Assembly: GCA_031213475.1 (NCBI GenBank)
Contig: JARUPZ010000026.1
Location: 8,053,700-8,117,699, forward strand
Direction of reading: 5' to 3'
Length of the DNA: 64,000 nucleotides
Source: Nereocystis luetkeana
Lineage: Eukaryota; Sar; Phaeophyceae; Laminariales; Laminariaceae
Shown: piece after piece, positions 13,637 through 27,800 of the stretch
Position numbering within the stretch: position 1 is the first letter of the stretch
How the letters are laid out: every line of letters starts with the position of its first letter
Notes under the pieces: generated by a model
What the model was told of the DNA's origin: nothing
What the model saw: only the letters and a program-made list of their open reading frames with translations
Databases searched by the model: none
Translations under genes and position numbers: made by a program

Positions 13637-16600
13637 TAGCCCTTTTAGGACTGCAGTCCCGTTTTGGGGACAAATTACTTATAATTTGACTGGTTTGTCC
13701 CCAGAACGGGACCGCGGTTCTAAAAGGGTTAGGGTTAGGGTTAGGGGGCGAAGATCACAAATAAATGAGACTTTTCCTTTTTTTCAAGCAATACATACGA
13801 TGCAGCACAGGACACCTACGCACTGATAGCAAGAAACAGGGTAAGCTGATTTACGCTGAACCTTAATTTGTTTTATTTTCGAGAATGAGTGCGCGTTCTA
13901 CACAAACTTCAGAACAACGACTGACGCGTTTCTTAAATATACCTCTTCATCTCAGCCCGCCTTTTTCTTGCTAGGTGTCCTGTACTGGCTGCACCAAGAA
14001 AACCAAGCAAGGCTAGACTAGAGTACGTAGCAATCGTAAGAAAAAAAGCAGGCCGAGATCCAAGGAGAACTACTACTCGTACCTCGTAAAATCCCCGGGA
14101 GCCGTTGCGTACCGAAGGAAGCTACAGCGACAGTAGTAGTTGTAAAATACACCCGTTCCGAATGAAAAAAACCCCAGGCTACCGGTGGTGAGCACTCCTA
14201 TTAATAGTCCTACTTTTTACATTTTTGGTGTCCTGTGTGGTGTACCAGGTACGTACTGCTGTTGTACTATTGATACTACTATTTTTGCGGGGGACCATAG
14301 TAAATAGGACCACATGTTGTTAGTAAAAATAGCGAAATGTACAGGTTTTTGTGTGTACCGTAGGTCCTACCAGGTACCAGGGTATTTAATATGGTCCCCC
14401 GCAATGGTAGCGATGCGTACGTAGTGTTTCGTCTTTTGGTTTTGGGTGAGCGTGGGGGCTGATTCCCATTTTTGGAGTCCACAACAGTGCCGTTTCGGGG
14501 ACAGCCCGTACTCTCGAGCTACAAGCGGTTCGTCCCCCACACGGGACTGTAGTGCTGATAGCTTCAGGCCTGTCCACAGTGTAGGCCCACGATTAGGAAA
14601 CAGTCTATTGATATTAAAAGTTGGCACATAAGGGAGGTAGGCTTGGTGCATGGGTTTCATTTTGTTTCCGAGGTTTTCTTCTTTCGGGAAAGTTATGAGT
14701 GATCAATGTTGAAGATCATGCTCCACACTGTCGGATGGCCAAGAGAAATAATAATAATAATATTGTCAAGAACAAAAAAAGGCTCACCTCTTGGAGAACG
14801 TTGACCCCTTTAGGACCGCAGTCCCGTTTTGGGGACAAACTGCTTGAAATTATAGGGGTTTGTCCCCAAAACGGGACTGCGGTTCTAAAAAAAGGGTTCA
14901 TAATGCTTGGTTGAGAAAATGACTCTCTACGCTAATTCCTATATAATAGCCTATCTATGCTCAAGGTTGTCTGAAGATGGCGCCCAAATATAAATCTCAG
15001 GCTTGCCCAGATTAGGTGTTTCCTGGCGTGGCGGGCCCATGCTGTGTGAGCCCACCAACAAGAAGCAAGCGGTACAGATAGGCGGACTATAGTAAACAGG
15101 ACCCATCATACGTACAAAACCTCATATATTCCAGTATTTTCACTAATACTACGGGGGACCATAGTTAATAGGACCTGTCGTATACTTCAAAAAAAACTAT
15201 GGTACATATTCAACCGTTTACACTACTAACAATATTTGGTCCTATTAACTATGGTCCCCCGTAATAAGCGTATTCGGTCCTGATTACTGCTGCCCCCCCC
15301 CCCCCGTATCTATTCGAGTGGGTGCTCTCGAAAGGTTCTCGGCCGTTACACCTACGAGTAACGGATGGAAGTTTTCGGCCGTTATATCCCTCAATATCTT
15401 CAAAGATCCGCTCATTCCAACTGACTCAAAATGTGTTTCGGTCGATGAAACTGGATGAAGATTTTCTGCCATACCTGGTAATTTTTTTCACTTGTTTGTT
15501 GTCGTCATGCACGTTTTCCAGGGAATTACTCGATATGATAAGAGGTAGACTTGGTGCATGGGTTTCCTTTTGTTTCCGAGGTTTTCTTCTTTCGGGAAAG
15601 TTATGAGTGATCAACGTTGAAGACAATGCTGCACATTGTCGGATGGCAAGAGAAATAATAATAATAAGGGGATTCTCCGAATTTCGGGGAGACGAACAAA
15701 AAAAAGAAAGAACGATCGACTCAAAAAAACTGTGACTGACTCGAGAGATAGATGTTTTTCAGCCGATACAACTGGATATATTTCTATGTTATCGGCTATC
15801 GGCCGTTTATCACATCCTACCAGGGGTGGAAAACTTACAATATCCCACTCGTACACACAGCCATCCATTGACTTGACTCGCGTATTTTTCGGCCAACACA
15901 ATAACAATAATAATAATAATAGTAATAACGGGCTTCTTTTCGCCTGGTATCTGTGTTTGTGTAAACTTCGAATTTGAGACGACTACAAGTTTGTCTCCAA
16001 AAAAGACTATTACGGGGGACCATAGTTAATAGGACCTATGGTACACATAAGAACCTATATATTATAACCATATTTACTATCAATATTTGGTCCTATTAAC
16101 TATGGTCCCCCGTAATAATAGTACTTGAGTTTGGTCATAGAGAAGGACCCCCGCTTAATAATAATAATAATAATAATAATAATACCAGGTATATATTAAC
16201 ACGCGCTATAAACGAGTTAAATATACAACACCTAGTGGCCAATCTTAACGAGGAGTGTTTTTCAGTTTTTTCCAGTATTTTCCCGAAATTTCGGTGTTTC
16301 CCTATAGGAAAAAACCAAGAGGTACCGAACTTACTTCTTGCGGGAAAATACCGAAAAACCCATAAAAATAGCCCTCGTTAAAAACCCTAAAAAATAGCCC
16401 TCGTTAAGATCGACCCTCACAGCTGGCTCATTTTTTTTTTGGGTCGCGATATACATACGAAGAAGGTACACAGCACGCACACACACGTAGTACTTCGTGT
16501 ATATATATACTCGTAGCTGATGGATGGACGTGGTCAGCCATAATGACATTTTAAAACTGAAGGTTCCACTCCCGCAGATACACGAGTACATACCCATACA

Positions 16601-19600
16601 TACATACATGCAGAGCTACGAACGTAATGCACAACTGGACTCATTTTGCGTCAGTTGCATGGAGGGGCCCCAACCGTTGTCAAGAGAACAAACACTCCGA
16701 CAGCACCAGCAGCAGCAGTGCAGCAGCAGCAGCAGCAGCAGCATGGCCTTCAACGTTCATCCCTCAAATACATCCCCGACATATTAATGCCGCTGGTAAT
16801 ACATACATATTTTACGTGTCGTGATCACATATTATACGATCATTTTTTCATTTTTTTTCTTGCCATCCGACAATGTTCATAATGTTGCATGCCATGGTGC
16901 AGTGTTAAACTGCTGCTGCTGCTGTTGTTGCTGCTGATGCCAATGCCGTTAGCGCGCTCCATATGTTAGGAAACGTCAATTTGGTATCCAGGCTCATTTT
17001 TTTTGTGTTTTTCTGACCTTGATCTATTAATAGCTGACTCTGTTGTACCTGGTATAGGATTTAGACTTGATCCCACTGTTGAGCTGTGTTTTGACCAAAA
17101 ATCTGGTACCGATTTTCCCATTCTTCGTGCCGATCTGAGCCTAATTTTCTCAACAGAATGTGCTTTTCACAGCGTTGAACGACAGCATTGCTATCATCGT
17201 CGTATCATACGAGCACTGCACGACCTTGCACATCAGGATTGACAACATTTATTTCCCTTTTAACTGCGCATCCTTGCTACTATTACGGGGGACCATAGTT
17301 AATAGGACCAAATATTGTTGGAAAAAATGGTTAAATATATAGGTTTTTATGTCTACCATAGATAGGTCTTATTAACTATGGTCCCCCGCAATAGTAATAA
17401 CGGTGAAATATATACCAGGTAGGTTTTTATGTATACCATAGGTCCTATTAACCCTTTTAGAACTGCAGTCCCGTTTTGGGGACAATCCAGTCAAACTTTA
17501 AGTAGTTAGTCCCCAAAACGGGACTGCGGTTCTAAAGGGGTTAACTATGGTCCCCCGTAATAATAACAACTGCTGTAGTATCAAATCGAAAAAAATGGCA
17601 ATCCAAAACAAACAGAGAATATTGTAATGATAAGACCACAACTATTAATGGCGACAAAAAAGCGTACGATGACGGCAACCCATGAAATCAAGTCGATTTG
17701 ACCCATAACAACAAGTACTGTACTATGACGGGGGGCCATAGTTAATAGGACCGAATATTGTTAGTAGTAATGGTTAAATATATAGATAGGTTTTTAGGTA
17801 TACCATAGGTCCTGTTAACTATGGTCCCCTGTAATAGTAATACGCACCAATATCGACGAAAAATGTAAGGATCGCTTAGACGTTAATAATATGAAGACCA
17901 CGCGGCTCTCGCATTCCCGCTCATCATAGTGCATACTCGTGCATAGCATTGCTTCGACGCTCGAATTTTTTTTCCAGAGACGACTACTTGCGTACAGCAG
18001 TAGACTATACCAGTAGGATTATTAGACTCTACAGTACTTGATACGCAGCGCTTTTATTCTGGAGAGTTTATCACTTTCTGTTATTATTATTGATAGTATT
18101 TTGTTAGAACAACACTACACCCACTGCTGTCGGATGGCAAGCATAATAATAAGAACACTTGACTCATGAATATTTATTTGCGATTCTACCAGATTTCCTT
18201 AAAAAAATAATGCCATATTTTGGAAATCGAAATATAAGCCACTTTTGCACATATTTTGGCTATCGAAATGTACCACATATATTATTATTCCCCGGTCCGG
18301 CCGGTATTTACTATAATAATAAGTTGGTGGAAGTTCGAGTGATGATGGCGCCCCAAATACCCCGTCACTTCCAGGGACAGGTGTTTCGCTTTTCGTTTTT
18401 CAGAGCATAGAGCGGTACTGCTGCTGTATATACGCATAGATCCATGGAGCAGCAGCAGTAGTAGCCTATCAGCGTGCTGGCGTACCGGTATTAATTTATT
18501 TAGCGCGCGTGTCGCGAGGGAGAGTGCAGACATTCCCAAAGGCGCACCCGACGGAGACCGCGGCGACGACGACTAAGACGACCCCACGACAGCAGCGACA
18601 GCAAAGCAAGGGAAACGGCGTACGCACGCGCGCAGTCGGTGCGCTTTTTTTGGCCGTTTATTTTCTAACTTTGCTGCCCCAATAAACTTATACCATATAT
18701 ATACCTTCTTTTAAGAAAAGGTGCGAGCAATATCTATCTACGATGATGATACTGCTGTACGAGCCCCCAGCATGTCAGAAGCGCTGTAGTCTCGTGCGGA
18801 CGCGTCCACCCATCCGTCTCTCTTCCTATACTTCCTTTTTTTTTTGTGATAAATAAATGTGTGTGTGTTTTTGGGGGGGGATCGCCGATCAAGGTGTCCC
18901 TGGGTGTTGGGTGACCTCTCTCTGTATGTGCAGGAGGAGGATTGCGTGGAAGCTGTATCTGCTTTGTACACTACATAGAGTAAGTAGTATGACAACATCC
19001 TCGAGTGGCATAATGAGTGGCAGCAGTCAATCAGTCAGAGTGTTTGCCCCCTCTTTTTATCAGGGGAAAACATTTAGATGGAAATCATCTCGTTTATAGG
19101 TTAATCCTTTTAGGGCTGCAGCCCCGTTTTGGAGGCAAACTAGTCAAATTCTAGGTAGTTTGTCCCAAAAACGGGACTGCGGTCCTAACAAACAAGGCCA
19201 AGCGATCCCCTTGTTTGTCCGGAGAGAGTCGTGTCAGAAAATAATACTATCAATACCTCGTGTATGTGTACCGCAGCAGCAGTGTAGTAATGTTAATATA
19301 GGGGACCATAGTAAATAGGACCAAATATTGTTAGTAAAAATAGGGGAATATATAGGTCTTTGTCTATACCGTAGGTCATATTTAATTTGGCCCCCCGTAA
19401 TAATAGCGTTGTAGTCGTACTTCTTTGAAGAGTCTTTTTGACACAGACAGGCTTGGAAGTATTTTTGTTGGCCAGATTCTGTTCTCGCAGCAGGTTTGCG
19501 CCTTGTGGCTGGCGACAACGGCGACAAGAAGAGAAGGAGCAACCCCGCGTGCGAGCTGATGATGGCGCACTGCGGCTGCTGCTGCTGCTCCTGCTCCTGC

Positions 19601-22600
19601 TGTTTGTTCGCTTCCGCAACGCATTCGCGCGTTAACCCTGTCGCCCCTGCCCGCGTTGCCGTCTGGCTCTGCCCGACGTTGCTCCGGTCGTCGTGTTTCG
19701 CAATGCAGGAGCTTCGAGATCTGGTTTCAGATAACAAAATGCCTGAGAAAATTATGGAACACCCGCTTGGAGAGGAGTCCCTCGAGATAGACAAGACGGC
19801 GCTCTACGGCATCAAGCGCATCCCCCGGCTTCCCAGCGTCGACGAGGTACACGATAGATAGGCTGAAAGCGCAACGAGCGCAACGTTGTCATATGGCTTA
19901 CAGTAGATTGGGTAGGGTTAGGGTTATTGTCTTTGACCACAGTGGCCCAACGGAAAACAGCTCGCAAGCGGTAAGACCTTCACAAATGGCGTCGATCGGC
20001 AGGACGTTGAGTTCGAACGTTACGTCTACCATGAAAATTGAGCCTGTGATGTGACAAAACGCTTTTGTCCGCGGCGAGGGGGCTTGGGATGTACACTCGT
20101 CCAGACGGCACTCTTAAAACTTGCCGATATTTTAGGGGGAAATATCATACGACTATTACGCGGGGCCATAGTAAACAGCACCTACCTACGGTACACACAA
20201 AAAACTGTACCACCAGGTATATTTACATATTTTTACTAACATTATTTGGTCATATTTACTACTACCGGTATGTTCCTCCTTAACCCCTTTAGAACCGCAG
20301 TCCCGTTTTGGGGACAAAACTACTTGAAGTTTGAATGGTTTGTCCCCAAAACGAGACTGCGGTTCTAAAAGGGTTAATACTGCTGTAATCGCATGGATTT
20401 TTGGTATGATTCGGTGAAACGTTGGTTGTGGGAGTCAGGAGAAGTCTAAGAGTCGTTCAGAAGCAGGGCCTAAGTTGTTAGTTAGTTACTGATATGATTT
20501 CGTCATAATAAAAAAAGTGTTCAGATCCGACAGATAGATAGTATCTTCCACGTCCGAAAGTAAGTGTGGTCGTTGGGGATCCGGAGTCCCTCTTGTATGC
20601 GTGGGATGTAACTGGAACAAGCTCTACCAAACATTATCAGAAAACAAGATAAAAAATAGTCAATGTACACAAATAATTGATTAGCTGTTTCCTATTATTT
20701 TCCGAAATCGGGCAGACGATTTGCTGTGGTGTGTACTAAGGGAACACCCTCCGAAGGCATTTTTTTTGTTTTATTTTTATCGGTTACGAATAAAAAAAAG
20801 GGAACGCTAATTGTACCAGGTACTGGTATGTAACTACTTATTTTCTGAAAATTGGGAAGACGAAACAAATCAAAATGGAAACTTAGTAATTACACCACCT
20901 CGGCCGGAAATGCACGGACCATTTATTATACAGTAATATGACTACCACGTTTGCTAGTATGCCAGGAGATATAGGCTGGTTACCGGATTCCAAAAGGGGC
21001 AGTACATGGGGTTGTCCCGGCCACCGTAATAATGCAGGTCGAGCTGTCAATAGACGTGTGCGGTTACTCCTCACAAGAGTCGGGTGTCTCATCTTGATCA
21101 TTCCCGCTTTCCTGACCCTCAGAGGGTTCTGTGGCACCAGGAACTTTGTACCTGGTGTGTTCTTACCTCTCTTGCCATCCGACAGTGTGCAGCATGATCT
21201 CCAACATCGGTCACTCATAACAACCCCGAGAGAAGAAAACCTCGGAAACAAAAGGAAACCCATGCACGAAGTCTACCTCCCTCCCTTCTGTGCCAACGTT
21301 CGGCTTGTCTATTGGTTTAATTGGTTGATTTGGCGCGGCCCACCAGAAGCACGCCTCCTCGACAATAGAGGGGAGACGGGATACTGTCATGAATGCCATG
21401 ACTCATATGCTCCGAGTGGTGTACCTGGTTCAGTACCGTGGGGGTTGCGGTTTACCGGTGGTACGCCTTAAGATAGGGGGTGACCTTCTCGTAACGAAAA
21501 CCGAGCGTCTATGTATATATTATTATCATACTTTTTATCCAGGCCGGTCGCCACGGTGGTTCAAGTGGTTAACCTCTAATTCTACTTGTTTGAGTCCTGG
21601 GTTCGAGCCCCAGGTGGGTCGGACTTTGACTTTATTTGCAAAAATAAACATAAAAAGGATTCAATTGTTGAGAGCGCCTTGCAGCGTGGGTAGGCACAAT
21701 TCGATGCGAGCCGACGAGGGAAGAAAAGGCTGAAATCTTCTCGCGATAAAAATGAAGGCACGTACCGTAGCGGGAAGGGGGGAGAAGAGCCTGCTATGTG
21801 ACCCCGGATCTGAGGTACGAGTTGGAAGGAGAGAGAGAAGAAGATGTGCGAAGATAATGAATGGGATGAGAAAAAAACACACACACACATAAAAATCCGA
21901 CAAGAGCCCAATGTGCAGCATGAGCTTCAACGTTATTCACTCAAAACAATAAAAAATATATACGTAATTAACGGGGATTTTTTTTTTCAGAGTGGTTCCT
22001 GGTACGTTCGTAGCTCCTGGTATTACGGGGGGTCATAGTTAACAGGACCTATGGTATACATAAAACCTATATATTTAACACTTTTTACTAACAATATTTG
22101 GTCCTGTTAACTATGGACCCCCGTAATAGTGTTTTTTGTTAAAAGATAGAGGCGCGTCTTTATTTCTCTGGGGCCGTTGGCTCGATCATGATATATGAGC
22201 TCTACGCCTCACCCAAGCACCGATTTTTAGGAAAAACGGAAAGTCGCAAAACCTGACGGATAATCCCCTGGCCTACTGTAGGTATAGAAAAACAATGATA
22301 ATATTTGCTGGGGGGGGGGGGGGGGGGATGGCATTATTCAGACCATTTTGGGTCAAGGGGCCCCGAAATTCAGAAATATTTTAGCCACGAAAGCGCTCCC
22401 TCTGTTTTGTCGTAGCACCCGTCTTAAACTCTTGAGTAGATTTCGTTGGTCTGTCATTTCCTGCATCCGGTGCTTCTCTTACGCCGATACCAGGTGTAAT
22501 ACTAAAATGCGTACAGTAAGTAGTTCTTAAACCGCGTTCAAAAAAAAATATTTTTCCCGGAGACCTGGAGTCTGGAATACTCTGGAATATGGAGTCTCGC

Positions 22601-24773
22601 CGGAATCTCGCCGCCGGCATGAAGGGAGGCCGAGATTATTAAAAGCGGCCGATTTTTTTTTTTTCGCCAGTTCGACCCCCGCGCAACGGAGGTCTAACGC
22701 TTCTTGCACCAGGAAGAAGTTTCGTGGCGAGGGGGGGGGGGGGAGTTTACGTTTATTACGCTGCTTTCAAATTTAACATCGCGCTTCCAGATTTGAGATT
22801 CGAGATTCGAGATTCCGTGCTCCGAAGCGGGCTCAGCGTTTCTCGGGACCGCTGTTGCGGCAATCAATCTGGCGTCACTGTTTAAGGGCCACTGCTCGCT
22901 GTGGCGGACTGCGTACAACCGCCGTCTCAATAGATGGCTCCTTTTTGGATGAACCCTCGGTACGCGGGCACTACAACAGTACTTTCGTTTTTTTGGTGAA
23001 GGGCGTGGTGGATGTCGATGGAGGGTACCTCCCCACCGCAAAATCTTTCGACGTCATGGTTGAAGGTTACTGCCGCGTAGGATACGAAGCGTAACCAAAC
23101 CCTTATATCCCTGTCAATACTGACCCTTGTTGCCCCTTTTGTCACTGTCTCTTAAGACCGCAGTCCCGTTTCGGGGGCAAACTACTTGAAACTTGAGTGG
23201 TTTGTCCCCAGAACGGGACTGGCTGCAGTTCTACCAGAGTCCTGAAAGGGTTAACCTTACAACCTTACCTATACACAGAGGAACTAGACGTGCGGGTTTT
23301 TCTTCTTTTTTTTTTGTGGGTAGGGGGGGCTAGCTACCGGCAGCTGCAGTTGCCTTCGTACCTACCGGCAGTGGCGAATTGAAAAGTACCTGGTACGTGC
23401 TAAGTAAGTGCTAAGCAAGTGCTGAGCAAGTGCTATTACGGGGGACCATAGTAAATAGGACCAAATATTGTTGGTAAAAATAGCGAAATATATAGGTTTT
23501 AAAGTGTACCGTAGGTCCTATTTAATATGATCCCCCGAAATAGCACTTGCTCAGCACTTGCTTAGCACTTACTTAGCACGTGCCTGGTACTTTTCAATTC
23601 GCCAATGCCGGTAGGTACAAAGGCAACTGCAGCTGCCGGTAGGTAGACCCCCCTACCCACAAAAAAAAAACAAAAAAACCCGCACGTTTAGTTCCTCTGT
23701 GTATTCTTACGGGGGGGCCATAGTAAATAGGACCATATACTGTCAGTAAAAATAGCGAAATATATATATATATATATATATTGTGTGTACCGTAGGTCCT
23801 ATTTAGTATGGTCCCTCGTAATAGTAGAAGCCCCACCAATCGTCACTGTTTTGTCTTGTGCTTTGTTTGGCATTGCTGCATGTGAAGCAAGTCGACGAGG
23901 GAAGGGACGGCTCACGTATCCTCGCGATAAAAGTGCAAGGCACGCGAAGCGTAGTGCGGACGGGGGAGGAGAGCCTTCTGTCTAATATCGGGTCTGAATG
24001 ACGATTATTAATATTATAGGAGGATCTGACTTACGATTATTTACGGGGGGCTATAGTAAATAGAACCCACGGTACACACAAGAAACTCTATATTTCCTTG
24101 TTTTCACTAACAGTATTCGGTCCTATTTACTATGGTCCCCCGTAATAGTTACTACTGCGGGGGGCCATAGTAAGTAAAACCCACGGTACGGACAAAAACC
24201 TACCAGGTACATTTTTACCTACTTTTACTAACAACATTTGGTCCTATTTACTGTGCTCCCCCGTATTAGGAGGGAGAGAGAAAAAGAAGGGGCAAGACTA
24301 TTACGGGGGGCCATAGTTAACAGGACCAAATATTGTTAGTAAAATGGTTAAACATATAGGTTTTTATGTGTACCATAGGTCCCGTTAACTATGGCCCCCC
24401 GTGATAGTAAATGGGATAAACAAAAACAAGAAAAGAACAAGCTAGTTCCGGAGGTACCGTTCGTTCGATATCAGCACGAAAACTTTATGTGCGAAGGAAG
24501 TAGAAAATCAGACATCGCTCCCACCCACTCTTACGTAAACGGTTTCGTTTTGGTTGGGCGGGGGGGGGGGCGGGGGGGGGGGGGGGGTACTCGATAGGAG
24601 AGATGTACTCGATGTCATGCATGGACGTAGCCGTATTACCGTACGTAGACCCTCGCGGAGCACGTCGGGTTTTCACCGACCAGGCAGACACTGCTTGCTT
24701 ACACCAAGCGCGGAGCGCCGTAAGGTGTCCGGCGAGTCGCATGAAGGCTGAGCTGCATCCTATTAAGAACCGA

Positions 24774-24808
<35 letters not shown>

Positions 24809-27800
24809 CTCCCGTCCTCCCCTCAGCAGGAGAGTATGGCGTCCGCGCTTGTGGTTATTGACTATTGAGTGAGGAAGTTTCGGCAACGAGATGCGCATAC
24901 CAGTAAGAACAACATCAACAACAACGACGACGACGCCGTCAAGCTCACAACTCGGCCACAACAGCAACAGCGACCACGACAACAACGACAACAACGACAA
25001 GCATACGTTCGCTGCACGGCCTCTCTAACGCCTCCCGTGTACTGCTGTCCCGCGCTCGCTAACTGCTTGCGCCGGTTCCGGTTCGAAAAGGAACGCATGG
25101 AGGGGATCGCGACGCTGATGGCGGACGGAGGTTTCTTGCGGTGGGATTTCGATGTCTTCGACCTGGAAGAGCGTAGCGATGGACACTCCCTTTGGTAAGC
25201 TCACCCTACGTCCGTCCGTGTCAACTTAGCTCCCTCGATCGGATGTGGAAGGCGTCCTACGATAGATATTCACCCCTATTTTTCTGGGGCTCCTGACTTA
25301 AGGAGCCCCATACCTCACCCGAAAACTAATTTCAGCAAAATTCAAATTGCATCCGGACGAATTACCCTATGGCCCGAGTATAAAAAATCGCCATTTTTCG
25401 AAACAAGATTGGCATTCCGACGATTTTGGGTTAAGGAGCCCCGTCACCCAGAAACACAAAGAGCGGAAATGTGCTACCTCTATCATAGAACGTGTCGTTC
25501 GCCAAGGTACTATAAATAGTCTGTTGGGCAACTGGTAGGAGGTAGCCCGACTGGCCGAACGGAGAAAACAACATTTCAAGACTCCAGTCCCGTTTGGGGG
25601 ACAACCTACTCAGATTTTTAGTGATTTTGTCCTTAAGGCGCTGCAGTCCTAAAAGAAAGGGTTGAGCAGTTTATCGCCCAACTGCCTCTCAAAATATGGC
25701 GAATGAATATCGACTACTTTTACGGGGGGACCATAGTAAATAGGACCAAATGCGTTTAGATAGCATAGGCGAGCATGTAGTTGTTTTTTGTATACCGTAG
25801 GTCCTATTTACTATTGTGCCCCGTAATATTGAATAGTAGACTTTGGAACTCCCCGTTTTGGTTGTCAAGGGGTTGGTCGCCTGATGAACAACAGGGCTAT
25901 TGAGCCGCTCCCATGCTTGCGTTGCAATCTACTGTAGACGATCGCTGCTTGCAGAGGCGTACCAGGAGTCCACCCCCGTCCCGACCGCTAAGCAGTGCTC
26001 CACGAAACGTCGCGGTGCTCGAGAAGACGGAATCCTTCTACTCCCCCCCCCCCCCCCCCCCCGCCCCCTCGTCAGCGTGCTCCGTCTTAGAATTGCATGT
26101 ATACAAGAGTCTATGGTCATACGAGTACGAGTACAGGCATGACAATTATTACCCCCCTCCTTCCCCACCCCCCCCACTCCATCGAGTACACCCCCCCCCC
26201 CCTCCCCCCCCCTCCCCCCCGACTCCCACCCCTCGCGCTAGAGGCCAGCAAGGCAAAGGGTGCCTGGTCGGTCAAACACCGACGTGCCTCGTCCCGGATA
26301 TGTAAGGATGCAGGGGTCTATGGCTGTACGACTACGGCCCTGCACGGCATACGTACACCCCCCCCCCCCACACACACACACCTCTACGCCCCTCACGATA
26401 ATCCCCTCCACTTATTCCAACCCCCCCCGATTCCACCCACCCGAACCACCATCACTCTCACCCCACACGTACCACCCCGACCACCCCCGCCACCCCCATC
26501 CTGACACGCCAACCTCTCTTCATGACTGAACTGCCAGGTTTGCGACCATGTCTACTTTCTCTACTTTCTCCCATGACGATATTGTTGGAGTAGCCCTACT
26601 TAGCACCCACCCTATTTAGCACCCACCCACCGACCCATCCACTAACCCACCCACTCCATCCACCCACGTCCCCCTCGCCCCCCCCCCCCCCCCCCCTACC
26701 CCACTCCTCCTTTTGTCTATGTCTGAACTGTTTCAGGTTTGCTGCCATGTCTACCTTCTCCCACTACAATCTTATCGGAGCTTTCGGCCTGAGCGTCGAC
26801 CGCTTGAGCCAGCTGTTCTTGTGCGTCGAGGCGACCTACTGCTACAACCCGAGCGACCCGAACAGCTACCACACACACGTTCACGCCGCCGACGTTACGC
26901 TTACGGTGAGGAAACCTAAATGACGTCCTCTACTATACCTTGCGTGCGTCTACGCTCACACCAGTGCTCATACAAACGCTCACACAAAACCTCATACAAA
27001 CGATTATATAGACGTGCGCACAAACGTTTATACGTACGCTCCTTGCAAAGTTCATACCCATGACCATACAAACGTTCGTATAAACGCTTAGACAAGCGCT
27101 CATACAAACGCTCATACAAACGCTCATACAAACGCTCATACAAACGCTCATACAAACGCTCACACAAACGCTCATACAAACGCTCGCACAAACGCTCATA
27201 CAAACGCTCATACAAACGCTCATACACACGCTCATACACACGCTCATACACACACACTTTCACTAAACGCTCACATGATCACAATGCTCCCCCCCTCCCC
27301 CCCCGCCCGACCCAAATTGATCGTCCGCGCTGGATGCCATAGGTGGCGCACTTCCTCTCGGTCGAGGTGATCTCGAACTCTGTGCGGAGCACCCACGGGC
27401 TGGCCCTCTTGATGGCTGCCATCATGCACGACTACCGCCACCCCGGCGTGAACAACGGCTACCTCGTGCGAGATCTAGACCCCCTCGCGCTGACCTACAA
27501 TGACGCCTCCGTCCTGGAAAACTTCCACGCGGCAGAGGGCTTCAAGATGATGCTCGACCAAAACTTCGACATATTCAAGGTGCGTTTGTTGTATGTATCT
27601 GGTACCTACGTTTTTTTATTTTTTTATTTCAAAAAGTCACTTTAGCTCGCACGAGTTTATGGTATGGTATCGAGGGTTGCGCCGAAGATCACTTTTGCAA
27701 GCCAAGCCAGCTTGTTGCTACCCTGATCGCGCTCCGCTGTGCTGCCGGTTTTCCATGACCTCGACATCGGTTGTTTCAGCTAGCACTCACTCCTGCAATT

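Noticed and set aside
20938..21471. 177-codon + strand frame
   Set aside because: It overlaps a reversed Rep-F copy and lies within a PDE intron; no domain recognised.
21543..21625. Genuine tRNA gene
   Set aside because: A and B boxes are present, but the sequence continues into a conserved roughly 260-bp body shared with 28443, and the copy there has a target duplication; it is a SINE head.
26930..27255. CRISPR-like array
   Set aside because: Units are contiguous without spacers, and the context is a spliced eukaryotic gene.
26916..27263. Cys/Ser/Val or Tyr/Glu/Arg/Leu repeat proteins on the minus strand
   Set aside because: A 12-bp tandem repeat keeps all frames open; it lies in a short intron of the PDE gene.
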